Shown: piece after piece, positions 35,401-43,749 of the stretch
Position numbering within the stretch: the first letter of the stretch is position 1
Layout: every line of letters starts with the position of its first letter
NCBI GenBank assembly: GCA_017428115.1
Contig: JAFRRK010000050.1
Coordinates: 1 to 45,007 of the forward strand
Source: Bacteroidales bacterium
GTDB taxonomy: Bacteria; Bacteroidota; Bacteroidia; Bacteroidales; P3
Length of the DNA stretch: 45,007 bases
Direction: 5' to 3'
Program-made: the position numbers and the translations under genes
The notes under the pieces: model-generated
What the model saw: the letters and a program-made list of their open reading frames with translations, nothing else
Databases searched by the model: none
Told to the model about the DNA's origin: nothing

Positions 35401-36271
35401 CTGTGTAGGTGTTTTTTCTGAAGTCGTATGTGGCGGTGGTGCCCCAGTTGTCGGCAGTTGAGCCTGTGTAGGTTGAGAAGTGCAGTGTGGGGTCGATAAT
35501 GAGCGTCTGTTTATTGTCGTATTCGTCTATTTCGATAGTCACCCTGTCGCCCTTAATCTTGTATCGCGCTGCTATTTCTCGTCTGCCAGTGTCTGATTCT
35601 TGGTAGGCATAGGGCTCTATCTCAACTAGCTCACCTACCGAGGTGCGTATTATCAAGTTGCCATTGCTGAGGTATAGTTTATCAACACCGTTGTAGCGCA
35701 TGGCTATGGCTCTGGGGTCTGCTCCTGGCGATACGTAGAAATTGGTCTTAAGGGCATTCGATGCCACCCTCACATCAAGGTCTATGCCTTGGTATAGATT
35801 TTGATAATAGATAGTGCCATAGTGTGGTAGACGTGATGCCCATCGGCTCGGGTCGTGCCCATAGTAATAGTTGTCGTAACCGCCATCTAAGTCAATGTCC
35901 TGTCCCGTGATGGCGGCATCAGGATTGCAGCCTTCAAATATTACCTTGTAGGCATGCATCATCTGCCCAACATGATGGTGGAAGTGGTGGTCGTGGTCCA
36001 CGGTCTGCTCTCTTACGGCTATGGTGAAGCAATCACGCTCGGCGAAGAAAGCAGCGTTGTGCATCTGAGCTTTGAACAAGAAAGGCCCTTTCCACTGCCC
36101 ACGATTTTCAATAAAGTATGTCCTTCCACCCACGCCCAGAGTGTCGCGTTGCCGTGCCAGCAGAGGATTTATTGCTGCAAATAATAATAGCAGCAAGAGT
36201 GTGCCCTTGTGGGCACACTCTGCTGTTATGAGAGGATAGTTACTCTTATTTGAGGACTTCGATGACACCAT
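32477..36271 (-). CDS. Giant T9SS type B surface protein with SBBP beta-propeller-like repeats and PKD domain
   Basis: About 1264 residues from ATG 36271. The signal peptide core is HKGTLLLLLLFAAINPLLA. Residues 40-250 are the N-terminal domain that precedes SBBP proteins (FIENRGQWKG, YYGHDPSRWASRLPHYGTI). Residues 260-760 hold SBBP-type units with YIGG, VIFGTTGSSDFPVTPNAFDT and VCGGTSSQFFPTTEGALQ. A PKD domain (FHWDFGDGTTSTLRDPQHTF) lies near 800-866, then Ig-like repeats. The last 94 residues are a CHU_C/gliding-motility type B tail (IPNAFSPNNDGFNDRL). Export and cell-surface attachment by T9SS are likely. The ligand is unknown. The longer frame to 36370 is not preferred because it lies inside the upstream gene. 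Confidence 0.86.
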   Translation of the reverse strand: MVSSKSSNKSNYPLITAECAHKGTLLLLLLFAAINPLLARQRDTLGVGGRTYFIENRGQWKGPFLFKAQMHNAAFFAERDCFTIAVREQTVDHDHHFHHHVGQMMHAYKVIFEGCNPDAAITGQDIDLDGGYDNYYYGHDPSRWASRLPHYGTIYYQNLYQGIDLDVRVASNALKTNFYVSPGADPRAIAMRYNGVDKLYLSNGNLIIRTSVGELVEIEPYAYQESDTGRREIAARYKIKGDRVTIEIDEYDNKQTLIIDPTLHFSTYTGSTADNWGTTATYDFRKNTYTAGIVFGIGYPVSVGAYDGTFNGNADVGIFKFDSSGSVRHFATYIGGNLADMPHSMYVNTLDELVIFGTTGSSDFPVTPNAFDTTFNGGTELQFEGTTAINFQHGSDIFVCRFSSDGTQLKASTYVGGTQNDGLNYHASFNRRNNVIMDGNDSLYYNYGDGARGELITDDNNNVYVGSTSHSLDFPTTPNSVQPNGGAIQNGVVFKLDYNLRNMIWSTYLGGLEPTAVYSIDVDTSYNLLVCGGTSSQFFPTTEGALQRTYGGGSADGFVAKISYAGDEIISCTYYGSSEYDQLYFVRCGRNNDVFVYGQTKATGSTMIYNANYNVPGSGMLLARMLPDLSGLEWSTVFGTPNSEPNLSPTAFAADLCDRVYAAGWGRDFVNGYSIRWNEGGTTGMETTTDAIQDTTDGMDFYIMAIDEQASNLDYATFFGEVHGVTSSSGGYDHVDGGTSRFDKMSTLYQSVCASCYHNDGFPTTDGAWSRHNLSNNCNNALFRLNIHNDFAVAECITPPVGCQPPYTVNFSNTSRGDSFHWDFGDGTTSTLRDPQHTFTEAGHYTVQLIAFLANGCRTSDTTEIPVWVLSDEGDHYHAITSCTNDPIQIGPRPIIGCTYLWLEGDVSDSTISNPYVTQTGNYILQITNEDNCQEIDTFTVTYLNLLDTLIILSPTCPGGNDARAIAVISSLAADSAIYYWDGVAGDSILTGLSADGRTHTLTVVSHGCSVQRTFTITDPPTLQYTIDSKPVLCGDECDGWISLSYGLPDTHVGDTLLNDLCEGTYTIHFADTAGCPYEVTQTIIRDTTLNHMSVWADDSILFLTESVGLHVTQIPGATYQWSEAFTLDHPNSPNPIATPVDTFTLYTVTVTDSLNCTWQGSIMIHCTDVNCGRPNIFIPNAFSPNNDGFNDRLCFRGNFVLDFYIAIYTRWGEKVFETHDIHECWDGRYNGNPCLPGVYTFTCHVKCEAGQENLLKGDITLIR
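36191..36225 (-). promoter_or_regulatory. Strong hairpin inside the signal-peptide codons of the giant protein
   Basis: An 11-bp perfect stem, AGAGTGTGCCC with GGGCACACTCT around a 4-nt loop, is extended by 4 bp beyond a bulge. It is followed on the minus strand by TGCTGCTATTATTATTTG. It lies 20-55 nt after the stop of the preceding gene, so it may be a terminator/attenuator between the two large genes. Confidence 0.5.
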
Positions 36272-39200
36272 TGTGTTCCAGATTGCCCTTGTATCCCTTT
36301 CCTGAGAATCTGTAGAAATAGGTACCCGCGGGTGTGTTGGTCTTGGAGGGATCCCAGAATTGGTCGTCACGTTGTATGTTCACAGCGTGGAATACCCTCG
36401 AGCCCCACTTATCATAGATGTCAAGCTGGTTGATGGGGTAGGCAAGGCCCTCAACTAGGTTGGTTATCACAAACCTGTCGTTGATGCCGTCGCCATTAGG
36501 TGTCACCACGTTGGGGAACTTCAAGTTGTCGTTTATTATTAGGATGGTGTTCTCCACCGTGTCTGAACACTGCACCAGTCTACCGCTAGGCCCGTAGTTG
36601 TCCGAGCGTGCCAGCAGCCTGATGGTGTAGTTGCCTGACACATCCTCGCCATTATCAGCCCTCCAGGTCCAGGTTGGGTTGTTGTCGGTGAGCGTGTGGA
36701 ACGAGTACGGCATATCCTTATCATATTGGATTTCCCAGTAGTACACGTTGGAGCCGTCGTCGGGTTTGGTGTTGTTGATGAGTGAGATTGACGGATGCAG
36801 CACCGTTGGGAATTCCGGCTCCCATGAGAATGCAGCCTTCGGTGAGGGATACACATGGATTAGATTTGCATAAATCAATGAGTCTTTGCATCCTTTCTCG
36901 CTCTCCACATAGTATTTCAGGTCGTAGCTACCTGCCGCATATGAGTGGCTGGGATCCTTCAGGGTGGAGTAGGTGCCGTCGCCGAATACCCAGTGGTACT
37001 TATACCCGTTGGTAGTGGTGTTGTCAATGTTGATAGTGAAAGGCTCGCAACCCTCGAGAGGATAAATGCCCGGGTCGAAGTTGGGTATGGGCTGGGGATT
37101 GACGGTGACAACGATAGTGTCTCGGGCAGAGCAAGAGATGTTGTTCGACTCGTTTCTCACTTCCACTATATACGACTTGGTGTCGTACGAACCCGTGCGG
37201 GTGTCAATCACTCCTGTCGTGTCGCCAAACGGTTCCCAAATATAGTTGTAGTGAAAGCGGTCTGAATAGGAGTCTCTTGCGTCGAGGGGTATACTGTTCA
37301 CGCTACAAAGCAGCGTATCGTTGCCAAGATGGGGAGTAGGTGTGTGAACTGTAGTGATGTGGGTCAGCGTGTCCCAGCGGCAGCCAAACTCGTCGAAGAT
37401 TGACAGCTTCACCTTGAAATCGCCGCTTGTGTCGGGCGAAGAGATATAGGCTGCAGTGGTGTCGTTCCACTTCTTGTTGATGCGCAGGCCCTTGTATAGA
37501 CCATCGCGGTAGTCGGTGGCATAGTTGGTGTCGGGGTGCCACACCACCGAGTCAATGCCCACCTGGTAGTCGCAGTCGCCAGTGGCTGAACCGCATATGT
37601 CCATAGACCAATTGAATATCCAGCCGTTATCACCACCCCAGTAGTCGCATATCTCCGCATTCCACACTCCTGCCAGAGGGCAGCCAATCAGCTCCGAAAA
37701 GTCGCTCGCGGGGGAGTAATAGTCCATCTTATCCTCATGATTGCTGGGCATTCGGCCTTGTACTGTCACAGGATCAGTAGCGTTTTGATAATGGAAATTA
37801 GGAGCCATTTGAGGCAGTGTCACAGTATCTCGGAATATGTATTGACCGGTGCCTGTGTAAGAGATATACCAGTTGCCTGGTTGGAAACGGGTGGGAAAAT
37901 CTGCCTTATCGCCTGTGACCAGGGTATAGTTCTCGTTGCGCGACCAGCAGTAGTCCAACCCGATGCCAAATGGATTATTAAGTGAGTCGCATTCATCTCT
38001 GTGGTCGTTATGTGTAGCGTATCCAGTGTAGGTACCACCTCCAGCTGAGGTGCCATCGGGAGAGTCTGCTGGAGCCATGGGGTCACAGGTAATACATGAT
38101 GGAGGACCATATTTTCCATATTTCAAGATGGCATAGCCTACGGTATTTGAAGTGTTCTCATCGTAAATTGGGCATGAAACTGCTATGCGGTAGTCGCCCA
38201 TAAATGTATGCTCATAATTGATGCAGATAGAACATATCTCGTCGGCCGATGCAATCTTCTGTCCCGGAGGGAACTCACCCGTAAAATCAACAGGTGCTTG
38301 ATAGCATGCTACAGGACAACGTGGGCCATCAGGGATAAATGTACGCACATTATTTACCTTCGATACTGATTCACTGAATTTAATCTTCTTTAGTGTCAGG
38401 GTTCCGTTGTCGCCCGAATAGCCCACATTTACCATTAGCGAGTCGTTGTTGCATATCGAGCTCAGGTCAAATATGGTCTTAATTGGGTTTGGCGATATTC
38501 GTGCCTGCACCGATGCGTCTATCCTACTCACGCATCCATTGGGATCTGTTAGTTTCAGCGTTATCATTGGGCACCCAGGCGTTTGGAATCCATTGTATGG
38601 GGGTGTCGATGTGGCTCCGATTTCGTTATATACGTCTGAACCAATTTCCCATTCAAACATAGTGTTTGAGTCTGCAGGAAAGTAGTAGCCTGTGTTGTAG
38701 GTGTAGTTTCCGTGGCCGTGGAAGATTACCCCCTGTCCCTCGCAAAGCAGTGCGGCCCACACCATACCCAGTGTATCCACTCGGATAATGCTGTCGGTCT
38801 GTATGGTGTCGATGTATATGGTGTCGCGTGGTATCACATAGATGCTATCGTTCACTTGCACGGTGTCATACACTCTCTCATACCCAGTTGTGTCGTATAG
38901 GTAATGGAATACGGTGTCGATTGCTGCCGGCACCCATTTCAGTTTGCCGTGTCCCACTACTTCGCCGGTGCGGAGGTTGGTGCGGTCGAACACCGAGTCG
39001 ATGGTCGAGGTGATATATTCGCATGGATACTGGCACGCAAGCATCAGGTGGAAGCCCGCATAGCTTTCGGTCGAGTCGTGCATCGTGCTCCGTAGGCGGA
39101 ATGTCAGTTCACCGGTGGGATTGGTCGCTCCAACGTAAAAGTGTTCGTTCGAGTCTGTTGTGAAACAGTTGTTCCGTTTCAATAACAGGGGTGAGTTGAT

Positions 39201-39509
39201 GGTAGGACCGTCGTAGATATAGAACGTATCTCTGCAGCCTATATCCATCGATACGATAGTAACACCCATTTTCTTCGTTCCAGTCGTGTCAACTGAATCG
39301 CAGTTTGAGTGTATGGTCATCCAGTAGTCATGGCCGCCTTGGTAGTCTCCACCACTGCCGCCCTCGTCACACAATGCCCAACCCGAGTTGCCGGGACCCG
39401 AGCGTGTGGTGGCGTGGGTTGTAGAGTCCAAATTCATGAACACTACGTTCTGTGCCATAACGCTGCCCGCAAAGACTATAGCCAATGCTAATAAAAGTAT
39501 CTTTTTCAT
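36246..39509 (-). CDS. T9SS type B surface protein with CUB-like, P-domain-like and PKD regions
   Basis: 1087 residues with a signal peptide (MKKILLLALAIVFAGSVMAQ). Residues 40-165 resemble a CUB domain (FYIYDGPTINSPLLLKRNNC). A central cysteine-rich block with GVWNAEICDYWGGDNGWIFN recalls the subtilisin P-domain/Ig-like fold of secreted proteases, but I see no protease active site. PKD region near 807-887 (YHWVFGDGTYSTLKDPSHSY). From 993 on, a type B sorting tail (FPNVVTPNGDGINDRFVI, then WDPSKTNTPAGTYFYRF). Probably a T9SS-exported adhesin or stalk. Second gene of the operon. Its stop overlaps the next start by 26 bp. Confidence 0.87.
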   Translation of the reverse strand: MKKILLLALAIVFAGSVMAQNVVFMNLDSTTHATTRSGPGNSGWALCDEGGSGGDYQGGHDYWMTIHSNCDSVDTTGTKKMGVTIVSMDIGCRDTFYIYDGPTINSPLLLKRNNCFTTDSNEHFYVGATNPTGELTFRLRSTMHDSTESYAGFHLMLACQYPCEYITSTIDSVFDRTNLRTGEVVGHGKLKWVPAAIDTVFHYLYDTTGYERVYDTVQVNDSIYVIPRDTIYIDTIQTDSIIRVDTLGMVWAALLCEGQGVIFHGHGNYTYNTGYYFPADSNTMFEWEIGSDVYNEIGATSTPPYNGFQTPGCPMITLKLTDPNGCVSRIDASVQARISPNPIKTIFDLSSICNNDSLMVNVGYSGDNGTLTLKKIKFSESVSKVNNVRTFIPDGPRCPVACYQAPVDFTGEFPPGQKIASADEICSICINYEHTFMGDYRIAVSCPIYDENTSNTVGYAILKYGKYGPPSCITCDPMAPADSPDGTSAGGGTYTGYATHNDHRDECDSLNNPFGIGLDYCWSRNENYTLVTGDKADFPTRFQPGNWYISYTGTGQYIFRDTVTLPQMAPNFHYQNATDPVTVQGRMPSNHEDKMDYYSPASDFSELIGCPLAGVWNAEICDYWGGDNGWIFNWSMDICGSATGDCDYQVGIDSVVWHPDTNYATDYRDGLYKGLRINKKWNDTTAAYISSPDTSGDFKVKLSIFDEFGCRWDTLTHITTVHTPTPHLGNDTLLCSVNSIPLDARDSYSDRFHYNYIWEPFGDTTGVIDTRTGSYDTKSYIVEVRNESNNISCSARDTIVVTVNPQPIPNFDPGIYPLEGCEPFTINIDNTTTNGYKYHWVFGDGTYSTLKDPSHSYAAGSYDLKYYVESEKGCKDSLIYANLIHVYPSPKAAFSWEPEFPTVLHPSISLINNTKPDDGSNVYYWEIQYDKDMPYSFHTLTDNNPTWTWRADNGEDVSGNYTIRLLARSDNYGPSGRLVQCSDTVENTILIINDNLKFPNVVTPNGDGINDRFVITNLVEGLAYPINQLDIYDKWGSRVFHAVNIQRDDQFWDPSKTNTPAGTYFYRFSGKGYKGNLEHNGVIEVLK

Positions 39510-39545
39510 GATAGTAGTGTATTATGCGTTATAGGAACCTGTTAA

Positions 39546-39995
39546 CTAATCTTTAAATTGTTCAGGATTGCTCCATCGGGCCATAGCCTCGGGATATGAG
39601 CGCACGCCCAGATATTTAATATCTCCTTTCTTCCCCATCCTGAAGTAGACCGTCTGTTTGAAGTCTTTGCCCCGAAATTTGTCGAAGTTATACCTGTAAT
39701 AACTGATGGTGTTGAGGTCGGCCACATAGTCTTTCGGCAGCTTTTGGCCCGTAATCAGGTCGGTCAGGTCGCCGATATCGTTTACTATGGCTCCCTCAGG
39801 CACCTCTTGGGTGATAAAGAATGCATTATGCGAGATAATGCAGTATATCTCCTCCTTTTCAACGGGATACGTGGTCGAATCCATGCCTTCCAAGATATAC
39901 ATCGGGCGTACGATAGAGCGGCAGTCTTGTGCCTTGCTTTCGTTAGCCCAACCGAAGGCCATTACGACCATTGCTGTTAAGATGATTTTTTTCAT
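39546..39995 (-). CDS. Small secreted protein of unknown function
   Basis: 149 residues from ATG 39995, with a signal peptide (MKKIILTAMVVMAFGWANES). The mature part starts AQDCRSIVRPMYILEGM and ends GVRSYPEAMARWSNPEQFKD. A GKKGDIKYLG turn gives it a beta-rich look. The upstream in-frame start at 40019 adds eight residues and weakens the signal peptide. I do not recognise a family. First gene of the operon with the two giant surface proteins and the Usp-like protein, 36 bp before the second gene, so it may be a periplasmic or surface partner of them. Confidence 0.72.
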   Translation of the reverse strand: MKKIILTAMVVMAFGWANESKAQDCRSIVRPMYILEGMDSTTYPVEKEEIYCIISHNAFFITQEVPEGAIVNDIGDLTDLITGQKLPKDYVADLNTISYYRYNFDKFRGKDFKQTVYFRMGKKGDIKYLGVRSYPEAMARWSNPEQFKD

Positions 39996-40145
39996 GGTAT
40001 TTATATTTTTGTTTATCATTCTCTAGGTTTTAACGACTTTTTCTCTGCTTACTTTTCTGCTTGGATTAAGGCGTTTTTTATCCTCCCTCTACTATATACT
40101 GTCAAAAGTGCCAAAATCGTCACCCCTAGAGATGTATTTTTAACA

Positions 40146-40736
40146 TTATTTAGTATTCTTCTGTAGCCTCTTGACCAATGCCATCAGATATCCCAGCACT
40201 AGGAAGCCTCCCGGAGCAAGTATGAACAGCAGCATCCCGTCGTTGCCTCCGATGAAGTTAAAGCCGAATATCGAGCCGCCGCCCAGCATCTCGCGCACCA
40301 TGCCCACCAGCGTCAGGGCCCACGTGAAGCCCAGCCCCATGAAGAGGCCGTCGAGCAGCGAGTGCCACACATTATTCTTCGAAGCAAATGCCTCGGCGCG
40401 TCCCAGCACGATGCAGTTCACCACGATAAGGGGGATAAACAGGCCCAGTGTCTCGTACAGGTCGGGCAGGTAGGCCTGCATCACCAGCTGCACTATGGTC
40501 ACAAACGTGGCTATCACCACAATGAAAGCCGGTATACGCACCTTGTCGGGTATCACCGACTTCAACAGCGATATCACTATGTTCGACATCACTAGCACAA
40601 ATGCCGTTGCCAGCCCCATACACATGCCGTTGATGGCCGATGTGGTGGTGGCCAGCGTGGGGCACATGCCCAGCACCAATACCCATGTGGGGTTCTCCTT
40701 GATAAGTCCGTTTTTGATTATTTCTGCTGCTTTCAT
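40146..40736 (-). CDS. rnfE: Rnf electron transport complex subunit E
   Basis: 196 residues, six membrane spans. NGLIKENPTWVLVLGMCPTL and IPLIVVNCIVLGRAEAFASK (subunit E signature; RnfA would have TNCAVLG) settle the identity. A conserved cysteine in each half is where a membrane iron-sulfur site is shared with RnfA in this complex. The start overlaps rnfG by 4 bp (ATGA). The usual next gene, rnfA, does not follow; the next gene is the small secreted protein. Confidence 0.95.
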   Translation of the reverse strand: MKAAEIIKNGLIKENPTWVLVLGMCPTLATTTSAINGMCMGLATAFVLVMSNIVISLLKSVIPDKVRIPAFIVVIATFVTIVQLVMQAYLPDLYETLGLFIPLIVVNCIVLGRAEAFASKNNVWHSLLDGLFMGLGFTWALTLVGMVREMLGGGSIFGFNFIGGNDGMLLFILAPGGFLVLGYLMALVKRLQKNTK

Positions 40737-41299
40737 TGCTCGTTCACTCCTTTCTGGTATATTGCGTAAGCGTTGTTGATTATCTCGCAGAATGCGCGCG
40801 AAGTGATGGTCGAGCCGCTGATGGCATCCACATCGCCGCCGTCCTTCTTCACCTTCAGCCCTTCGGCAGGGTTCTTGCCTATCACATCGCCCTTATTCCC
40901 CTTTTGAAACCATTCGCCTGCCTTGGCACCCAGGCCGGGGGTCTCGGCAGTCTCCAATATCTGGTAGCCGCTGATGTTGCCTTCCGCATCCAGCCCCACC
41001 ATGGCAACCAGGTTGCCGCCAAATCCCTTGCCACTCTTCGACTCAATTGCCATGCCCACCAGCGCATCCTGGGCGTTATACGCCTTTGTGCACGACACGC
41101 CCTCTATCTCCACCTCCTCCAGGCGGTCGAATGTGGGCAGCACTGCCTTTACTGCCGCCTCCTTTTTAGCGCGCTGCGCCTGTTCGATAGGCTCGGCGGT
41201 AACTCCGCTGACAAAGGCCAGCGCCGCCGCTGCCACCACCGCTATTATGGTTAGCGACAGCAGCATATTGATTAATGTAGATTGTGCTTTCTTTGCCAT
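40733..41299 (-). CDS. rnfG: Rnf complex subunit G, covalent FMN-carrying
   Basis: 188 residues with an N-terminal membrane anchor (LINMLLSLTIIAVVAAAALAF). The periplasmic FMN-binding domain has ETAETPGLGAKAGEWF and ISGSTITSRAF. Thr 164 is the predicted site of phosphoester-linked FMN, added by ApbE (not in this window). It transfers electrons between the Fe-S subunits and RnfD. Starts 27 bp after rnfD. Confidence 0.94.
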   Translation of the reverse strand: MAKKAQSTLINMLLSLTIIAVVAAAALAFVSGVTAEPIEQAQRAKKEAAVKAVLPTFDRLEEVEIEGVSCTKAYNAQDALVGMAIESKSGKGFGGNLVAMVGLDAEGNISGYQILETAETPGLGAKAGEWFQKGNKGDVIGKNPAEGLKVKKDGGDVDAISGSTITSRAFCEIINNAYAIYQKGVNEQ

Positions 41300-41326
41300 A
41301 TCTTTTCATTTTTCGTTATTCAACAT

Positions 41327-42322
41327 TCAATTAGCGAAGCGTCTAGGCTTGCACCAGCGGTTGATGAGCGGTGTCACCGAGTTCATCAGCAGTATGGCAA
41401 AACTCACACCCTCGGGATAGGCACCCCAGTTACGGATGATGATAGTCAGCAGTCCACATCCGAAGCCGAACAGCAGCTGCCCGCTCTTTGCCATAGGCGA
41501 TGTCACCATGTCGGTGGCCATAAAGCATGCTCCCAGCATTATACCGCCCGTCAATATGGTGGTGACGGGGTCGACATACTGCCCCGGATTGCACAGCCAC
41601 AATATGCCGCTGAACACAAATGCCGTGCCGATAAATGCCACCGGTATGTGCCAGCTGATGATGCGGCGGCACAGCAGATAGGCGGCACCGATCAATATGG
41701 CTATGGCACTCACCTCACCCAGCGAGCCGCCCATGTGGCCCAAAAATATATCGAGCAGTGAGGGCAGATTATTGTCCGCTATCACGCTCTGCACCGTGGC
41801 GCCCTCGTGCGTCAACCCCTCCTTGATGATGCCCAGAGGAGTTGCACCCGTGGTGGTGTCGAGCGTCATGGGGAACCACTTGCCCACCGTGGGCCACGTG
41901 GTCATCTGGACCGGAAACGAGATAAGCATAAACACACGTCCCACCAACGCGGGGTTGAACGGGTTCTTGCCCAGCCCGCCAAAAGTCATCTTGCCCACGC
42001 CTATTGCCACCAGTGCGCCTATTGCCACCAGCCATATCATCTCGGCTGTGGCCGGCACATTGAAGGCCAGCAGCAGGCCGGTCACCACGGCCGAGCCGTC
42101 GCACACCGTGCTGGGCACTTTCATGATGAATTTCTCTATAAGCCATTGGAATAGGCAGCAGCATGCCACCGACACCAGGCTGATGAGTAGCGCGTTCAGC
42201 CCAAAGTAGGCTATGCCGCACAGCAGCATTGGCACCAACGCCAGATTGACACGCCACATGATTTTCTTTGTTGACTCATCGCTGTGTACGTGAGGAGAAC
42301 CAGATATATTCAATAGATTCAT
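41327..42322 (-). CDS. rnfD: Rnf complex subunit D, covalent FMN-carrying membrane subunit
   Basis: 331 residues, ten or so membrane spans, NQR2/RnfD family. FGGLGKNPFNPALVGRVFML is conserved. DTTTGATPLG places the flavinylated Thr at 161. It pumps Na+ or H+ as electrons pass between ferredoxin and NAD. 75 bp after rnfC, the largest gap in the operon, containing a small TATTCA/TGAATA hairpin. Confidence 0.95.
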   Translation of the reverse strand: MNLLNISGSPHVHSDESTKKIMWRVNLALVPMLLCGIAYFGLNALLISLVSVACCCLFQWLIEKFIMKVPSTVCDGSAVVTGLLLAFNVPATAEMIWLVAIGALVAIGVGKMTFGGLGKNPFNPALVGRVFMLISFPVQMTTWPTVGKWFPMTLDTTTGATPLGIIKEGLTHEGATVQSVIADNNLPSLLDIFLGHMGGSLGEVSAIAILIGAAYLLCRRIISWHIPVAFIGTAFVFSGILWLCNPGQYVDPVTTILTGGIMLGACFMATDMVTSPMAKSGQLLFGFGCGLLTIIIRNWGAYPEGVSFAILLMNSVTPLINRWCKPRRFAN

Positions 42323-42397
42323 ATTTTAAATATATATTTTAGTCAATAGTTGTTATTCAATGGTGAATAGACTCGCGGTAACATTTCACGCCCTACG

Positions 42398-43726
42398 CTA
42401 TCTTTTTGCAGCCATCATGGCGCGCACCTTAAACTTACCCAACCTAATCTCGTCGGTCAGCGGCTTGTTGGCCGGACAGCTGAAGAAACAGCATCCGCAC
42501 TCGATGCAGTCTAAGATGTTGTGCTCCTGCGCCTCCTCCACACGGTTGTTCTTCACCAGTGCCGAGAACAGATAGGGTTCCAGCCCCATCGGACAGGCGT
42601 TCACACATTTGCCACATCTGATACAGTTAGTCTCCGGGGCTCGCCGTGCCTCCTCCGCGTCCATCACCAGCACACTGGCTGCGCCCTTGGTGGTGGGGGC
42701 CGACAGGTTGCTTACCGCCTTGCCCATCATCGTGCCACCGCTAATCACCTTGCCCGTGGTGGCGGGCAGCTCGCCTATGGCATGCTTGATAATGTCGTTG
42801 TAAGTGATGCCTATACGCACCTGGTAGTTATGCTGGCTGGGCAGTTTCTTGCCGGTGACTGTAAGAATATTCTCTATCAGCGGCTTGTTCTTCTGCACCG
42901 CCTCATACACCGCAAACGAGGTGCCCACATTGCTCACCACGCAGCCCACGTCGATAGGCAGCTTGCCGCTAGGCACCTTGCGCCCCGTGATAGCGTTGAT
43001 AAGCTGTTTCTCGGCACCCTGCGGATATTTTACCCGCAACGGCTCAACGATGATGCCTTCAAACTGGCGTGCCATCTCGGTCATCACCCGTATGGGCTCG
43101 GGCTTGTTGCTTTCGATGCCGATATAGGCGTTGGGCACTCCCAGTGCCTTGCGCAGTATGCTCACCCCTATGCAAATCTCCTCGGCGTGCTCCATCATCA
43201 CACGGTGGTCGGAGGTGAGGTAGGGCTCGCACTCAGCGGCGTTGATGATAAGGTAGTCAGCCTTCTTGCCCTCGGGAATGCTGTATTTGATATGTGCCGG
43301 GAAAGTGGCGCCGCCAAGTCCCACGATGCCCATCTCCTTGAGCTTGGCAACTATCTCTTTCGGCTCCAGATTGCACTCCCTCTTGATATCGGGCGTGCGG
43401 TCGATGCCCTCCATCCATTCGTCGCCCTCCACATCAATATATATGGCCGTTTTGGGCAGCCCCACCATATCCTTACACACGTCAATCTTGTTCACCGTGC
43501 CGCTCACTGGCGAGTGGATGTTGGCGCACATAAAGGCTTGGGCCTCGGCAATCAGCTGCCCCACCTTCACCTTGTCGCCCTTGGCAACGATAGGCGTGGC
43601 GGGTGCGCCCAGGTGTTGGTTCATCAATATGGCGACCTGTGTGGGCAGGGGCATCTGCTCTATGACGGAGCCAGTCGATATCTTATTCTCTTCGGGGTGG
43701 ACACCACCCATTTTGAAAGTCTTCAT
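42398..43726 (-). CDS. rnfC: Rnf complex subunit C, NADH/FMN and iron-sulfur subunit
   Basis: 442 residues, standard length. VGLGGATFPAHIKYS is the nucleotide/FMN binding loop. Two 4Fe-4S motifs are visible: CIRCGKCVNACPMGLEPY and CIECGCCFFSCPANKPL. This is the cytoplasmic entry or exit for NADH electrons. Starts 23 bp after rnfB. Short C-terminus, without the long Ala/Lys-rich tail found in enterobacterial RsxC. Confidence 0.96.
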   Translation of the reverse strand: MKTFKMGGVHPEENKISTGSVIEQMPLPTQVAILMNQHLGAPATPIVAKGDKVKVGQLIAEAQAFMCANIHSPVSGTVNKIDVCKDMVGLPKTAIYIDVEGDEWMEGIDRTPDIKRECNLEPKEIVAKLKEMGIVGLGGATFPAHIKYSIPEGKKADYLIINAAECEPYLTSDHRVMMEHAEEICIGVSILRKALGVPNAYIGIESNKPEPIRVMTEMARQFEGIIVEPLRVKYPQGAEKQLINAITGRKVPSGKLPIDVGCVVSNVGTSFAVYEAVQKNKPLIENILTVTGKKLPSQHNYQVRIGITYNDIIKHAIGELPATTGKVISGGTMMGKAVSNLSAPTTKGAASVLVMDAEEARRAPETNCIRCGKCVNACPMGLEPYLFSALVKNNRVEEAQEHNILDCIECGCCFFSCPANKPLTDEIRLGKFKVRAMMAAKR

Positions 43727-43749
43727 CTTTTCAATTGTTTTGGTTCCTA

